Source: Bifidobacterium olomucense (GTDB lineage Bacteria; Actinomycetota; Actinomycetes; Actinomycetales; Bifidobacteriaceae). Taken from it: 64,000 nt of DNA. The position numbers were made by a program, and so were the translations under genes. The notes beneath the pieces are model-generated. The model was given only the letters and a program-made list of their open reading frames with translations. It had not been told where the DNA came from and made no database searches. This document shows positions 28,553-37,066 of this stretch, in pieces. Positions within the stretch are counted from its first letter, which is position 1, and each line of letters opens with the position of its first letter. The DNA lies in assembly GCF_012932375.1 (NCBI RefSeq), contig NZ_JAAIIG010000001.1, forward strand, positions 434,001 to 498,000. Direction: 5' to 3'.

Positions 28553-30908
28553 GATCGATGCGGAAGCGGAGCTCGCCGGGCTCGCGTGAAGCTACATGAC
28601 GGGCGGTCTCCCGGTGCAGACGCTCCGCCAATTCGCTACGAAGCGTCTGCGGGACACGAACCACTGCCTTCACCCGATCGGCTGTAGCCTCAAGCTCGCG
28701 CGCATCCACGGTCTGCGGCTGGGCGATCGGCACCGGCCCAAGCAGGGCTGGCATATCGTCGCATACCGCCCAATCACCGCCGAGAACGCCGATGCGTTCC
28801 ATCAGCGTCATTACCGCATCTCTACGCCCCCATACACAGGCGGCTGCCACAGTGGGCGGCATGCCGGTGGCTTTGCGCTCTTGGAGATCATCGGTTGCGA
28901 GAATCCTGGAATCCCAAAGCATCAACGATTGCGCGATGATCGGATCGGTCTCTCCGAGGATCAATGCTTGGCCACCCCGTGATCGAGGTGCGCAAAGACC
29001 TACCGCACGCATCCATGCGGTAAGCGTATCCAATCGTGCGTCTACTCCAAGGTCGTACAAACTGGTCCACGCATCCAGAATGGCCACGGCTCGGTATTCA
29101 TGACCGCCGGAACCTTGTTCGGCGCTGATCGGACGCACGCGAGGTTCGAAGCCCGGTGTGGCGATGACGATGGCAGGGCGGCACGCCACATCGCGTACCA
29201 ATCCCTGTGTTTTGCTGGAGAGCACCACCGGCATCCCTCGGAAAAGACCAGACAGTTCGGCTGCGGTTCCGGCAGCGCCCACACGAACCACTCGCATGCG
29301 TTCGTGTTTGCATTCGGGGCATTGCCAATGCAAGGCGGCGGCACCGCACCAGCGGCATCGCGGCGTGGGATCCCGGCGATCGGCAGGCAACTGCAAAGGA
29401 CCTGAACACTTCGAGCATCGGGCTTGTTTATGGCAATGTGCGCAGCTGAGCGTCTCGGCGATGCCGTCTTGCGGAATGGAAAGCAGTATAGGACCGGTTT
29501 CCAACGCTTTGTTCAGCACACGCACCGCGGTATGCGGTACGCGCGCTCCGATGGAGGGATCAGCCAGTCGGGCCAGTTCATCGCGGTTGAGCCAGCGAAC
29601 CCAAGGAGTGGCGTCTTTCAGCGGAGAAGCCAATGGATGAATATCGACGGAGAAACCGCTGACCGGCGTCTCTACCGTATGCGCGGAGGTGTCGCATTCC
29701 CACTGGCTTTGCGCAGTACGTGCCTGTGCCATAGCCACGAATACGCCGTTATGCGCCTTCGCTCTGAGTCGCATAACACCGCGCGCCTGCGGATAGGGCA
29801 TCATACCGTCCATATTCTGATAGGCGGCATCCTCCAGAATGGCGAACAAGGCCGGTCCCTCGACCGGTGCGTACATTACCGATCGTGTGCCGATCACCAC
29901 CTTGACCTGTCCCAATGCCACAGCTAGGTAAGTACGGTACCGGTCTGCAGATGGCATCGTCTCCGCGTTGAGCACGGCCACATCGCCCACCCACCCTCCG
30001 GCGGGCCCCGGCGCAAAGGGAACCAGTCCGTAATTGCGAAGTGTCAGCAACAGATCATCCACCTCACGCATGGTGGGAAGCTCGACTATGGCCTGTTTGC
30101 CGGCGCAGAGCGCACTGGCCACCATCCAGGCCATATCGCGTTGCCATTGGCGAGCTCCCGGCATGGCATCGAACACCAAGGAATGAAATCGTTGTCCGGA
30201 TAACGCGTCCTTGAGCATGCCTGCATTGGCGTAACTTGCGGCAATACGCCGATACCCTTGTTCCACTCCGTCTCGTACGGAGGAAGCCACGGAAAACGGT
30301 GTACTGGCGTCGTGTTCAGACATGCCGTCGGATCGCAGGCCGCGGCCGGCGAATCCGGCGGCACCAGAACCCGCAGACTGAATACCGTCTCCAGCGTCGG
30401 TCTTGGCCTTAGTTGGCGCGAACGACAGAGCACCACCTACCGGACGGACGAATGAAGCGGCCATACGCTGTTCGGCCTCCACCTTGGCCACTCGCGGAGG
30501 CACGGCAAAACGAAGGATATTGGCTCGCGTCCCGCCGTAGGCACGGGCTATCAACCCGATGTCGCGGCGCATCGAATCAGGTACCAGCACATCCGGGCTC
30601 AACACCCGATCGAGATAACGCAGCGATGAACGAGGCGCGCCGGAATCAGCTGTGCGAGACCAGATGATGCCACTGACCCGTCTCCCGCCGAACCGTACAC
30701 GTACCAATACACCGGGTTGCGCGGCCTCATCGTCTTTCTCGTCGACCAGATAGTCGAACGTCTGGCCCAAGTGCAAAGCCTGCACGTCCAGTACCACTTG
30801 GGCAATCGGGGATTCCGCAGCTGGAACATGTTCTGCTGGCGCACGCTTACGCCGCTTGCGCGGTGCCAATCCCGCAAGCGTCAATTGTTCGGCGTCCACA
30901 GCAGTCAT
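28536..30908 (-). CDS. priA: PriA-like primosomal protein N', helicase motifs lost
   Basis: 790-aa actinobacterial PriA. The N-terminal DNA-binding domain (VVLDVQALHLGQTFDYLV, LVRVRFGGRRVSGIIW) and the zinc module with paired cysteines (CAHCHKQARCSKC, CRWCG, CPEC) are well kept. The helicase domain is degenerate: where GxTGSGKT should be, the sequence reads DAMPGARQWQ, and the DEEH box is AILEDAAY. It can therefore bind forked DNA and help restart replication but should not unwind DNA by ATP hydrolysis. Such degeneration is known in actinobacterial PriA. The 3' end overlaps the convergent pseudouridine synthase gene. Confidence 0.9.
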   Translation of the reverse strand: MTAVDAEQLTLAGLAPRKRRKRAPAEHVPAAESPIAQVVLDVQALHLGQTFDYLVDEKDDEAAQPGVLVRVRFGGRRVSGIIWSRTADSGAPRSSLRYLDRVLSPDVLVPDSMRRDIGLIARAYGGTRANILRFAVPPRVAKVEAEQRMAASFVRPVGGALSFAPTKAKTDAGDGIQSAGSGAAGFAGRGLRSDGMSEHDASTPFSVASSVRDGVEQGYRRIAASYANAGMLKDALSGQRFHSLVFDAMPGARQWQRDMAWMVASALCAGKQAIVELPTMREVDDLLLTLRNYGLVPFAPGPAGGWVGDVAVLNAETMPSADRYRTYLAVALGQVKVVIGTRSVMYAPVEGPALFAILEDAAYQNMDGMMPYPQARGVMRLRAKAHNGVFVAMAQARTAQSQWECDTSAHTVETPVSGFSVDIHPLASPLKDATPWVRWLNRDELARLADPSIGARVPHTAVRVLNKALETGPILLSIPQDGIAETLSCAHCHKQARCSKCSGPLQLPADRRDPTPRCRWCGAAALHWQCPECKHERMRVVRVGAAGTAAELSGLFRGMPVVLSSKTQGLVRDVACRPAIVIATPGFEPRVRPISAEQGSGGHEYRAVAILDAWTSLYDLGVDARLDTLTAWMRAVGLCAPRSRGGQALILGETDPIIAQSLMLWDSRILATDDLQERKATGMPPTVAAACVWGRRDAVMTLMERIGVLGGDWAVCDDMPALLGPVPIAQPQTVDARELEATADRVKAVVRVPQTLRSELAERLHRETARHVASREPGELRFRIDPKDLI

Positions 30909-30961
30909 GCTCTCACTATAAGCGGCGCAGCAATACTCGGTAAAATTTTACCGAAATCAGT

Positions 30962-31717
30962 TCAGCGCAAATAATCAAGTACGCGAGTCAGGTCGCGTTC
31001 GTTGATCGCATCGTCAGCGGCAAGTTGTGTTTTCGGCTTGGCGCAGAAAGCCAGACCAAGGCCTGCGGCCTGAATCATCGGGATATCGTTCGCGCCGTCT
31101 CCCACGGCCACTGTCTGGCTCATCGGCACGCCAAGGCGTTCCGCCCATGATTTCAATGCGTGCAGTTTCACGGTTTTGCATACGATATCGCCCAGCACCT
31201 TGCCGGTGAGCTTGCCATCGGCCACGTCGAGACGATTCGCGATCCAATAGTCGATATGTCCTTCGGCGGCCAATCGGTCTACGACCTCATGGAAGCCTCC
31301 GGAAACCACACCCACTTTCCAGCCATGGGTGTGCAGGGTGTCGATGAGCTCCAATGCGCCATGGGTGAAATGCAGTTTGTCATGCACGGTGTCGAATACG
31401 GAGACCGGCAGGCCTTTAAGCAACGCCACACGGGCCCGTAGCGCATCGCAGAACTCCAGCTCGCCACGCATCGCGCGTTCGGTCACGGCTGCGATTTCCT
31501 CACCGCAGCCGGCGGCCTCTCCCAACTCGTCGATGACCTCTTCGTCAATGAGCGTGGAGTCCACATCCATCACCAGCAGTCCCGGCTCGGCCAGCGTCGG
31601 GGCGAGCGGCATCCCATGCTCATCGGTCTGCGACCGGTCGGAATCCTTGCCGAAACCATGCGGATCATGCAGTCCGGTTTCCGAGTTGTCAACAAAATGC
31701 ACATCTTCTTGCGTCAT
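30962..31717 (-). CDS. serB: Phosphoserine phosphatase
   Basis: 251-aa HAD-superfamily enzyme releasing serine from phosphoserine. Motif I is LLVMDVDSTLIDEEVIDELG, motif II VGVVSGGFHEVVDRLA, and motif III/IV AVGDGANDIPMIQAAGLG. There is no ACT regulatory domain; instead the first 45 residues are a polar, Asp/His-rich extension. ATG 31717 is used; an in-frame TTG at 31747 would extend it by 10 residues into the divergent promoter. It lies 53 bases downstream of priA on the same strand. Confidence 0.93.
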   Translation of the reverse strand: MTQEDVHFVDNSETGLHDPHGFGKDSDRSQTDEHGMPLAPTLAEPGLLVMDVDSTLIDEEVIDELGEAAGCGEEIAAVTERAMRGELEFCDALRARVALLKGLPVSVFDTVHDKLHFTHGALELIDTLHTHGWKVGVVSGGFHEVVDRLAAEGHIDYWIANRLDVADGKLTGKVLGDIVCKTVKLHALKSWAERLGVPMSQTVAVGDGANDIPMIQAAGLGLAFCAKPKTQLAADDAINERDLTRVLDYLR

Positions 31718-31755
31718 GCTTTCGATTCTCGAAAAACCTTGGGACAATGCCCCCT

Positions 31756-32478
31756 ATGAGTTTTTCTACTGCTGCCGTCATTGCCGCGTCCCATGGGGTA
31801 CTTGCTGCTGAGGCACCGATATGCACTACATCCGAAGGCGGACTGATCGGTACCATCACCGATTGGCTGATCACCCTGATGGAAACCGTCGGAGGAATCG
31901 GTGTGGCGCTGGCCATCGCATTGGAATCCGTATTCCCGCCCATTCCCTCGGAGGTGATTTTGCCGCTCGCCGGCTTCACCGCGGCACGGGGCACGTTGAG
32001 TCTGCCCGCCGCCATTATCTGGGCCACCGTGGGATCGGTGTTGGGCGCATGGATGCTGTACGGCATCTCCCGATGGGTGGGACTGCACCGCATCAACCGT
32101 GCGGCGGATAAGATTCCCGGTGTCAGCCGTAAGGACGTAGGCAAAGCCAACGACTGGTTCACCAAGTACGGCACTTGGTCGGTGCTGATCGGTCGTGTGA
32201 TTCCAGTGGTCCGTTCATTGATCTCCATTCCGGCCGGCTTCAATCGTATGAATTTCCTGCATTTCACCGGATGGACCCTGCTCGGCTCGGCTGTATGGAA
32301 CACCATTCTGGTTTCCGCCGGTTATCTGCTCGGCGACCAGTGGTGCTCCATCCAAGGAGCGCTCGGCGTGTTCGAGGATGTGGTCATCGGCGCGGTGATT
32401 GTGGTCATCGTCTGGCTCGTGGTACGTAAAGTGCGTACGCTGTTGCGTAGCAGGAAGTCCGCTCACGAATCCGAGTGA
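31756..32478 (+). CDS. DedA-family membrane protein
   Basis: 240-aa DedA protein, a family now linked to lipid (undecaprenyl phosphate or phospholipid) translocation. The motif ESVFPPIPSEVILPLAGFTA, then GRVIPVVRSLISIPAGFNRM with its essential Arg/Pro, are diagnostic. Four to five membrane segments are seen and the C-terminus is basic. ATG 31756 is used; ATG 31747 is in frame. It is divergent from serB with only 38 bases between starts. Confidence 0.92.
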   Translation: MSFSTAAVIAASHGVLAAEAPICTTSEGGLIGTITDWLITLMETVGGIGVALAIALESVFPPIPSEVILPLAGFTAARGTLSLPAAIIWATVGSVLGAWMLYGISRWVGLHRINRAADKIPGVSRKDVGKANDWFTKYGTWSVLIGRVIPVVRSLISIPAGFNRMNFLHFTGWTLLGSAVWNTILVSAGYLLGDQWCSIQGALGVFEDVVIGAVIVVIVWLVVRKVRTLLRSRKSAHESE

Positions 32479-32543
32479 ATGGGATTCGACCGTCGGCGCA
32501 GCCCACGCCGGTACGCTCGGTCTCAAGCGTCAAGAAGGAATAC

Positions 32544-34112
32544 ATGACCGCAACCGAAGATCTCGCCGAACTCAATGATCGGCTCATGGCCAAGAACCAT
32601 GCGCTCGCCGAAGCGCTCACCCGAGCCGGCAAGGAACTCACCAAAGCCAAGTCGCAGCTTGCCCAGTTGGCGCAGCCGCCGCTCACCTTCGCCACTATGG
32701 TCAAGGTGGACTCCACACGGACCGACGACGACGGCGTCCAACATGCTTCGGCGGAGGTCATCTCCGGCAGCCGGCGCATGGTGGTGCCTGTGGCGGCGAA
32801 TGTGAATGCCGCGCGGTTGGTCGCCGGTGCCACGGTGATGCTCAACGAGAAGATGGTGCTGGTGGAACAGCGGGACGCGGACACCGTCGGCCAGATTCGC
32901 ACTGTTCGCCAGTCGCTTGACGACGGCCGTATCATCGTCGCTGACGCATCCGGCAATCCTGTACTCGTTCGACGAGCCACTGCGCTTGCGCACCAGAGCG
33001 TCAATCAAGGAGATCGGGTGATTGTGGACCCGTCCGTAAGGATGGCCATCGAACTGCTGCCGGCAGAAGGCGATCGCGATCTGGTGCTTGAAGAGACTCC
33101 GGACGTCACTTTCCGCGACATCGGCGGCTTGGATGAGGAGATCGGCCGCATACGTGACGCCGTGCAGCTGCCATTCCAACATCGTGCGTTGTTCGAGCGT
33201 TACGACTTGAAGCCTCCGAAAGGCGTGCTGCTGTATGGGCCTCCCGGCAACGGCAAGACGATGATCGCCAAGGCCGTGGCGAACGCCCTATGCGAAGGTG
33301 GATACGATGTGGACGGCGACGGAACCGTCAGCGATGCCGAACGCATGGTCAAAGGCGTGTTCCTTTCCGTCAAAGGTCCGGAACTGCTGAATAAGTATGT
33401 GGGCGAATCCGAACGACTCATCCGACTCATCTTCCAGCGGGCTCGCGAACGTGCCGCTGAAGGCAAGCCGGTGGTGGTGTTCATCGACGAGATGGATTCG
33501 CTGCTGAGAACCCGTGGCTCCGGTGTCTCCTCGGATGTGGAGACCACCATCGTGCCGCAGTTCCTCTCCGAACTCGACGGCGTGGAGACCTTGGACAATG
33601 TGATGGTGATCGGTGCCTCCAACCGTGTGGACATGATCGACCCCGCGGTGCTGCGGCCGGGACGACTGGACGTCAAAATCCGTGTGGGGCGGCCCTCTCG
33701 CGCCCAAGCCGTGGCCATCGTGAACCATTACCTGACCGATGATCTGCCGCTGGAAGCCGGGGTGGACGCACATGCCCTGTCCGAGGTGCTGGTGCAGGAC
33801 ATATATGAGGCCACTGAACGGCGTCATCTCTGCGATGTGCAGGGTGAGGACGGTCAATGGTCCGCCCTGTACCTGAAGGACGTGGTTTCCGGTGCCATGC
33901 TCAAAAACGTGGTGGACCGCGCCAAAACCCGCGCCGTCAAACAGTCCATCGAATCGGGGGAGGCCGTGGCCATCACCGTGCCGTTGCTCGCCGCCGCGGT
34001 GGAGGACGAATACCGCGAGTCCAGCGATTCGATGGTGGACGTGGACCCTGTGCAGTGGGCGCTGATCAATGGCATGGATCCGATACGCCGCATCCGCGCA
34101 TGCAGGCAGTAG
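32544..34112 (+). CDS. arc: Proteasome-type AAA ATPase (ARC/Mpa) lacking the 20S docking tail
   Basis: 522-aa AAA unfoldase that recognises Pup-tagged proteins. The N-terminal coiled coil (residues 5-45, LAELNDRLMAKNHALAEALT) is the Pup-binding element. Tandem OB domains follow, then the AAA domain with Walker A YGPPGNGKT and Walker B VVVFIDEMDSL. The chain ends MDPIRRIRACRQ, without the terminal QYL that docks Mpa on the 20S proteasome. ATG 32544 follows AAGAAGGA. It is the first gene of a pupylation locus and should unfold pupylated substrates for something other than a 20S core. Confidence 0.95.
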   Translation: MTATEDLAELNDRLMAKNHALAEALTRAGKELTKAKSQLAQLAQPPLTFATMVKVDSTRTDDDGVQHASAEVISGSRRMVVPVAANVNAARLVAGATVMLNEKMVLVEQRDADTVGQIRTVRQSLDDGRIIVADASGNPVLVRRATALAHQSVNQGDRVIVDPSVRMAIELLPAEGDRDLVLEETPDVTFRDIGGLDEEIGRIRDAVQLPFQHRALFERYDLKPPKGVLLYGPPGNGKTMIAKAVANALCEGGYDVDGDGTVSDAERMVKGVFLSVKGPELLNKYVGESERLIRLIFQRARERAAEGKPVVVFIDEMDSLLRTRGSGVSSDVETTIVPQFLSELDGVETLDNVMVIGASNRVDMIDPAVLRPGRLDVKIRVGRPSRAQAVAIVNHYLTDDLPLEAGVDAHALSEVLVQDIYEATERRHLCDVQGEDGQWSALYLKDVVSGAMLKNVVDRAKTRAVKQSIESGEAVAITVPLLAAAVEDEYRESSDSMVDVDPVQWALINGMDPIRRIRACRQ

Positions 34113-34226
34113 CATCATGCAGGGGCGCTCGCCGGCGCGTGCATCGTACGCGTTCGAGGGCTTTGCGTCCGGAACAAAGACAACATCAGGTGGCAAGTTG
34201 AACGACGAACAGGCAAGGAGCATGGC

Positions 34227-35942
34227 ATGACCGTACGGCGGGTGATGGGCACCGAAACCGAATACGCGGTGTCGGTGAAGGGTGCCGGTCGGTATAATCC
34301 GGTGCAATTGTCCTTCGACGTGGTCAGTGCGGCGGCCGACAGGCACAGCCGCAATATCCGATGGGACTACCGGCAGGAGGATCCGGTCAACGATGCGCGC
34401 GGCATGCGTCTGGAACGGGCCAACGCGCGTCCGGACATGCTTACCGACGCGCCACAGCTCAACATCACCAACGTGATAGCGCCCAACGGCGGACGTGTCT
34501 ATGTCGACCACGCGCATCCGGAGTATTCGGCACCGGAGACCACAGACCCGTTTGAAGCGGTGCAGTACGATCATGCCGGCGATCTGCTGATGCAGCAGGC
34601 GTGCGAGCGGGCCCGGGCCGATACCGGCCAGCCGATTGAACTGCATCGCAACAATGTGGATGGCAAAGGCGCGAGCTGGGGTACGCATGAGAACTACATG
34701 ATGAATCGCGCCGTACCGTTCGATCAGGTCAGCCGTCTGATGACCCTGCACTTCGTCACCCGACAGATCTACGCCGGGTCGGGGCGTGTGGGACTGGGGG
34801 AGCGCAGCGAAACGGCCGGCTATCAGCTGAGCCAACGGGCCGATTACATTCATGCGCGCGTCGGTCTGCAGACCACATTCGAGCGTCCGATTATCAATAC
34901 GCGCGACGAGTCGCACTCTACGGATGATTGCCGCCGTCTGCATGTGATCGTGGGCGACGCCAATCGCATGGATGTGCCTCAAGTGCTGAAACTGGGCACC
35001 ACCAGCATGCTCCTGTGGCTGCTGGAGCATGCCGATGAAGCCGGTTTTGACGTATCCGCTTTCCTGGATGGATTGGAACTGGCCGATCCGGTCGAGGCTA
35101 TGCATACCGTCTCCCATGATTTGGGTCTTAACGCCGCCTTGCCTCTGGCATCGGGCGGCGAAACCACGGCTTGGCTGATTCAGCTCAAACTGCGGCAGGC
35201 CGTATATCAGGTGGCGGCGCTCGTGGACGGTACCGATACCGCCGGCGAACCTCAATGGCCGGACAAGCCCACCACCTCCGTAATGGCGATGTGGGGACAG
35301 TCCCTTGCCGACGTGGCCGCCATACGCCATGCGTCCGATGATGAACGACTGGACATGACCGGCGAGGCAAGCCGTGTGGAATGGCTGCTGAAATGGCAGC
35401 TGCTGGAAAAGCTGCGCAGGAAGATCGTCGGGGGAGCGGACGGCGGCCGTGGCATGGCTGGCGTGTCTGACATACTCGACATCCGTTCGGGAACCGCCGG
35501 TGCTGTCTGCGGGTGGGAGGACCCGCGTCTGCAGGTTCTCGACCTCAAGTGGGCCGCTCTCGACCCCAAAGACAGCGTGTTTACCAAGCTTGTGCCCCGC
35601 ACCGAACGGGTGAACACATCCGCCGAGGTGACGTTTGCCGCCACCGAGCCTCCCGAAAACACCCGTGCATGGCTGCGGGCCATGCTGGTGCGTCGATTCG
35701 GCTCGGAAGTGGCCGCCGTAAGCTGGTCCAGACTCACCGCCCGCGAGCCTGAAGTCATGAACGCCGACGATTCCGCGGAATTCTATGGCAATGCCGGGCA
35801 TATGGCGGCGCCTGACCGCCGGCTGTTCTCATTGGATATCTCCGATCCGCTCGTCTTCGACAAGGCGCACTGTGCGAAGCCAATGGAATCTGCCGAACAC
35901 GCCATCGACCTGCTCAAAGCATTGGCATACGGCAGCCGGTAA
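34227..35942 (+). CDS. dop: Dop, depupylase (Pup deamidase family)
   Basis: 571-aa glutamine-synthetase-like enzyme that hydrolyses the isopeptide bond between Pup and substrate, or deamidates Pup-Gln. The N-terminus RRVMGTETEYAVSV and the catalytic Asp motif VYVDHAHPEYSAPE are diagnostic. Because Pup here ends in Glu, no deamidation is needed, so removal of Pup is the likely task. It follows arc by 114 bases and precedes an IMPase-like gene by 17 bases. Confidence 0.95.
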   Translation: MTVRRVMGTETEYAVSVKGAGRYNPVQLSFDVVSAAADRHSRNIRWDYRQEDPVNDARGMRLERANARPDMLTDAPQLNITNVIAPNGGRVYVDHAHPEYSAPETTDPFEAVQYDHAGDLLMQQACERARADTGQPIELHRNNVDGKGASWGTHENYMMNRAVPFDQVSRLMTLHFVTRQIYAGSGRVGLGERSETAGYQLSQRADYIHARVGLQTTFERPIINTRDESHSTDDCRRLHVIVGDANRMDVPQVLKLGTTSMLLWLLEHADEAGFDVSAFLDGLELADPVEAMHTVSHDLGLNAALPLASGGETTAWLIQLKLRQAVYQVAALVDGTDTAGEPQWPDKPTTSVMAMWGQSLADVAAIRHASDDERLDMTGEASRVEWLLKWQLLEKLRRKIVGGADGGRGMAGVSDILDIRSGTAGAVCGWEDPRLQVLDLKWAALDPKDSVFTKLVPRTERVNTSAEVTFAATEPPENTRAWLRAMLVRRFGSEVAAVSWSRLTAREPEVMNADDSAEFYGNAGHMAAPDRRLFSLDISDPLVFDKAHCAKPMESAEHAIDLLKALAYGSR

Positions 35943-35959
35943 AGATACACTGAGGGATT

Positions 35960-36820
35960 ATGGAAGAAACACGCGAAGAGACTCCACAGTATCTGCGAGG
36001 CCTGGCGCTCAAAGTCGCCGGCCTACTTGAGGAAGCTGGCCAGCATGCCTTGCAGGCCCAGCTCAATCCGCGTAGCATTGCGCAGCCGAGTGATGTCAAG
36101 GTCGCGGATTCCCGCACCAAACTTGAGGTTGACGGCAAGATCCTGCGCTTCATGAGTACCCGTCTTGCGGACATCGCTCATTTCGATGGCTTCTGGACCA
36201 CTCGTCCGGCCTCCAGCCGCCCCGGCCAGCGTTACTGGTACATCGGCAAAATCGACGGTGTGATCAATTACCTGCGTCGCATGAGCGAATGGACGCTGAC
36301 CGCCGCATTGTTCGAATTCGATGAGAACAACGAGCCCAAGCCCATTATCGGCGTGGTACACGCCCCGGCTCTGGGCCTCACGTATTTGGCGGCCAAGGGC
36401 GCAGGCGCCGTGCGCATCCACAAGACTACGGTGGGCGAAAAGCGAGACAAGGTCGTTCCCTCGATGACCTCGTCGCTGGATGGTTCCGTGTTGAGCTACG
36501 GCATGTCCTTCATTCCCGACGAATCCCGCCGCGCGTTGGAGGTGGCCTCTTCGCTGGCAGGACGTCCGGCCGACATCAAGCGTGTGGGTCCGGCTTCTCT
36601 CGATTTGTGCAAGGTGGCGGACGGTACGTACGACGCCTATTTCGAACCGATGCTGCACGTGTGGGACATTCCCGCCATCGCGGCCGGCACCGTGGTGGTA
36701 TGGGAAGCGCAAGGTACGCTCAGCCGTTGGGACGGTGAACGCATCCACTGGCGTCATGACAACGACGTGGTGGCCACCAATGGCCTGATCGGTCGTGAAC
36801 TCAAACAGTATCTGAAATAG
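35960..36820 (+). CDS. Inositol-monophosphatase-like protein, degenerate active site
   Basis: 286-aa protein of the IMPase fold. The block YWYIGKIDGVINYLRRMSEW aligns with the family metal motif DPxDGTxNF, but Asp-Pro is replaced by Gly-Lys at residues 96-97 and Thr by Val. The upstream GEE metal motif is not found. The later WDIPAIAAGTVVVWEAQG matches the family WDxAAG...EAGG. Only part of the metal site remains, so it may be catalytically weak or a pseudoenzyme. It lies tightly between dop and pup, where prcB and prcA often stand in other actinobacteria. Histidinol phosphatase activity is an alternative. Confidence 0.8.
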   Translation: MEETREETPQYLRGLALKVAGLLEEAGQHALQAQLNPRSIAQPSDVKVADSRTKLEVDGKILRFMSTRLADIAHFDGFWTTRPASSRPGQRYWYIGKIDGVINYLRRMSEWTLTAALFEFDENNEPKPIIGVVHAPALGLTYLAAKGAGAVRIHKTTVGEKRDKVVPSMTSSLDGSVLSYGMSFIPDESRRALEVASSLAGRPADIKRVGPASLDLCKVADGTYDAYFEPMLHVWDIPAIAAGTVVVWEAQGTLSRWDGERIHWRHDNDVVATNGLIGRELKQYLK

Positions 36821-36862
36821 TCCCTACTGAGCCTTTACCAATAAGACATCGAGAAGACCTTC

Positions 36863-37066
36863 ATGCCACAGCAATTCGAACAGCCCCAATCCCAAACGCA
36901 GGAAACCCGCGAAGACGACGTGCTCGCCCAGTCCGCTCCCCAAAGCACGGACCAAACTCAGGATCAGTCCGACGTATTGGACGACATCCTGAACGATATC
37001 GAGTCCACGCTGGAAACCAATGCCGAGGAATACGTCAACAGCTTCGTGCAAAAAGGCGGCGAGTGA
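36863..37066 (+). CDS. pup: Prokaryotic ubiquitin-like protein Pup (GGE form)
   Basis: 67-aa disordered tag protein. The first half is Gln/Asp/Ser/Thr-rich. The second half holds the ATPase-binding helix ([20 protein letters not shown]) and the C-terminus FVQKGGE. Ending in Glu, it is ready for ligation to lysines by PafA without deamidation. The stop overlaps the pafA start by one base (TGATG), so expression of tag and ligase is coupled. Confidence 0.97.
   Translation: MPQQFEQPQSQTQETREDDVLAQSAPQSTDQTQDQSDVLDDILNDIESTLETNAEEYVNSFVQKGGE

Noticed and set aside
33288..35801. An 837-codon open frame on the minus strand opposite arc and dop
   Set aside because: It spans two well-identified genes in antisense with a biased composition and no domain signature.
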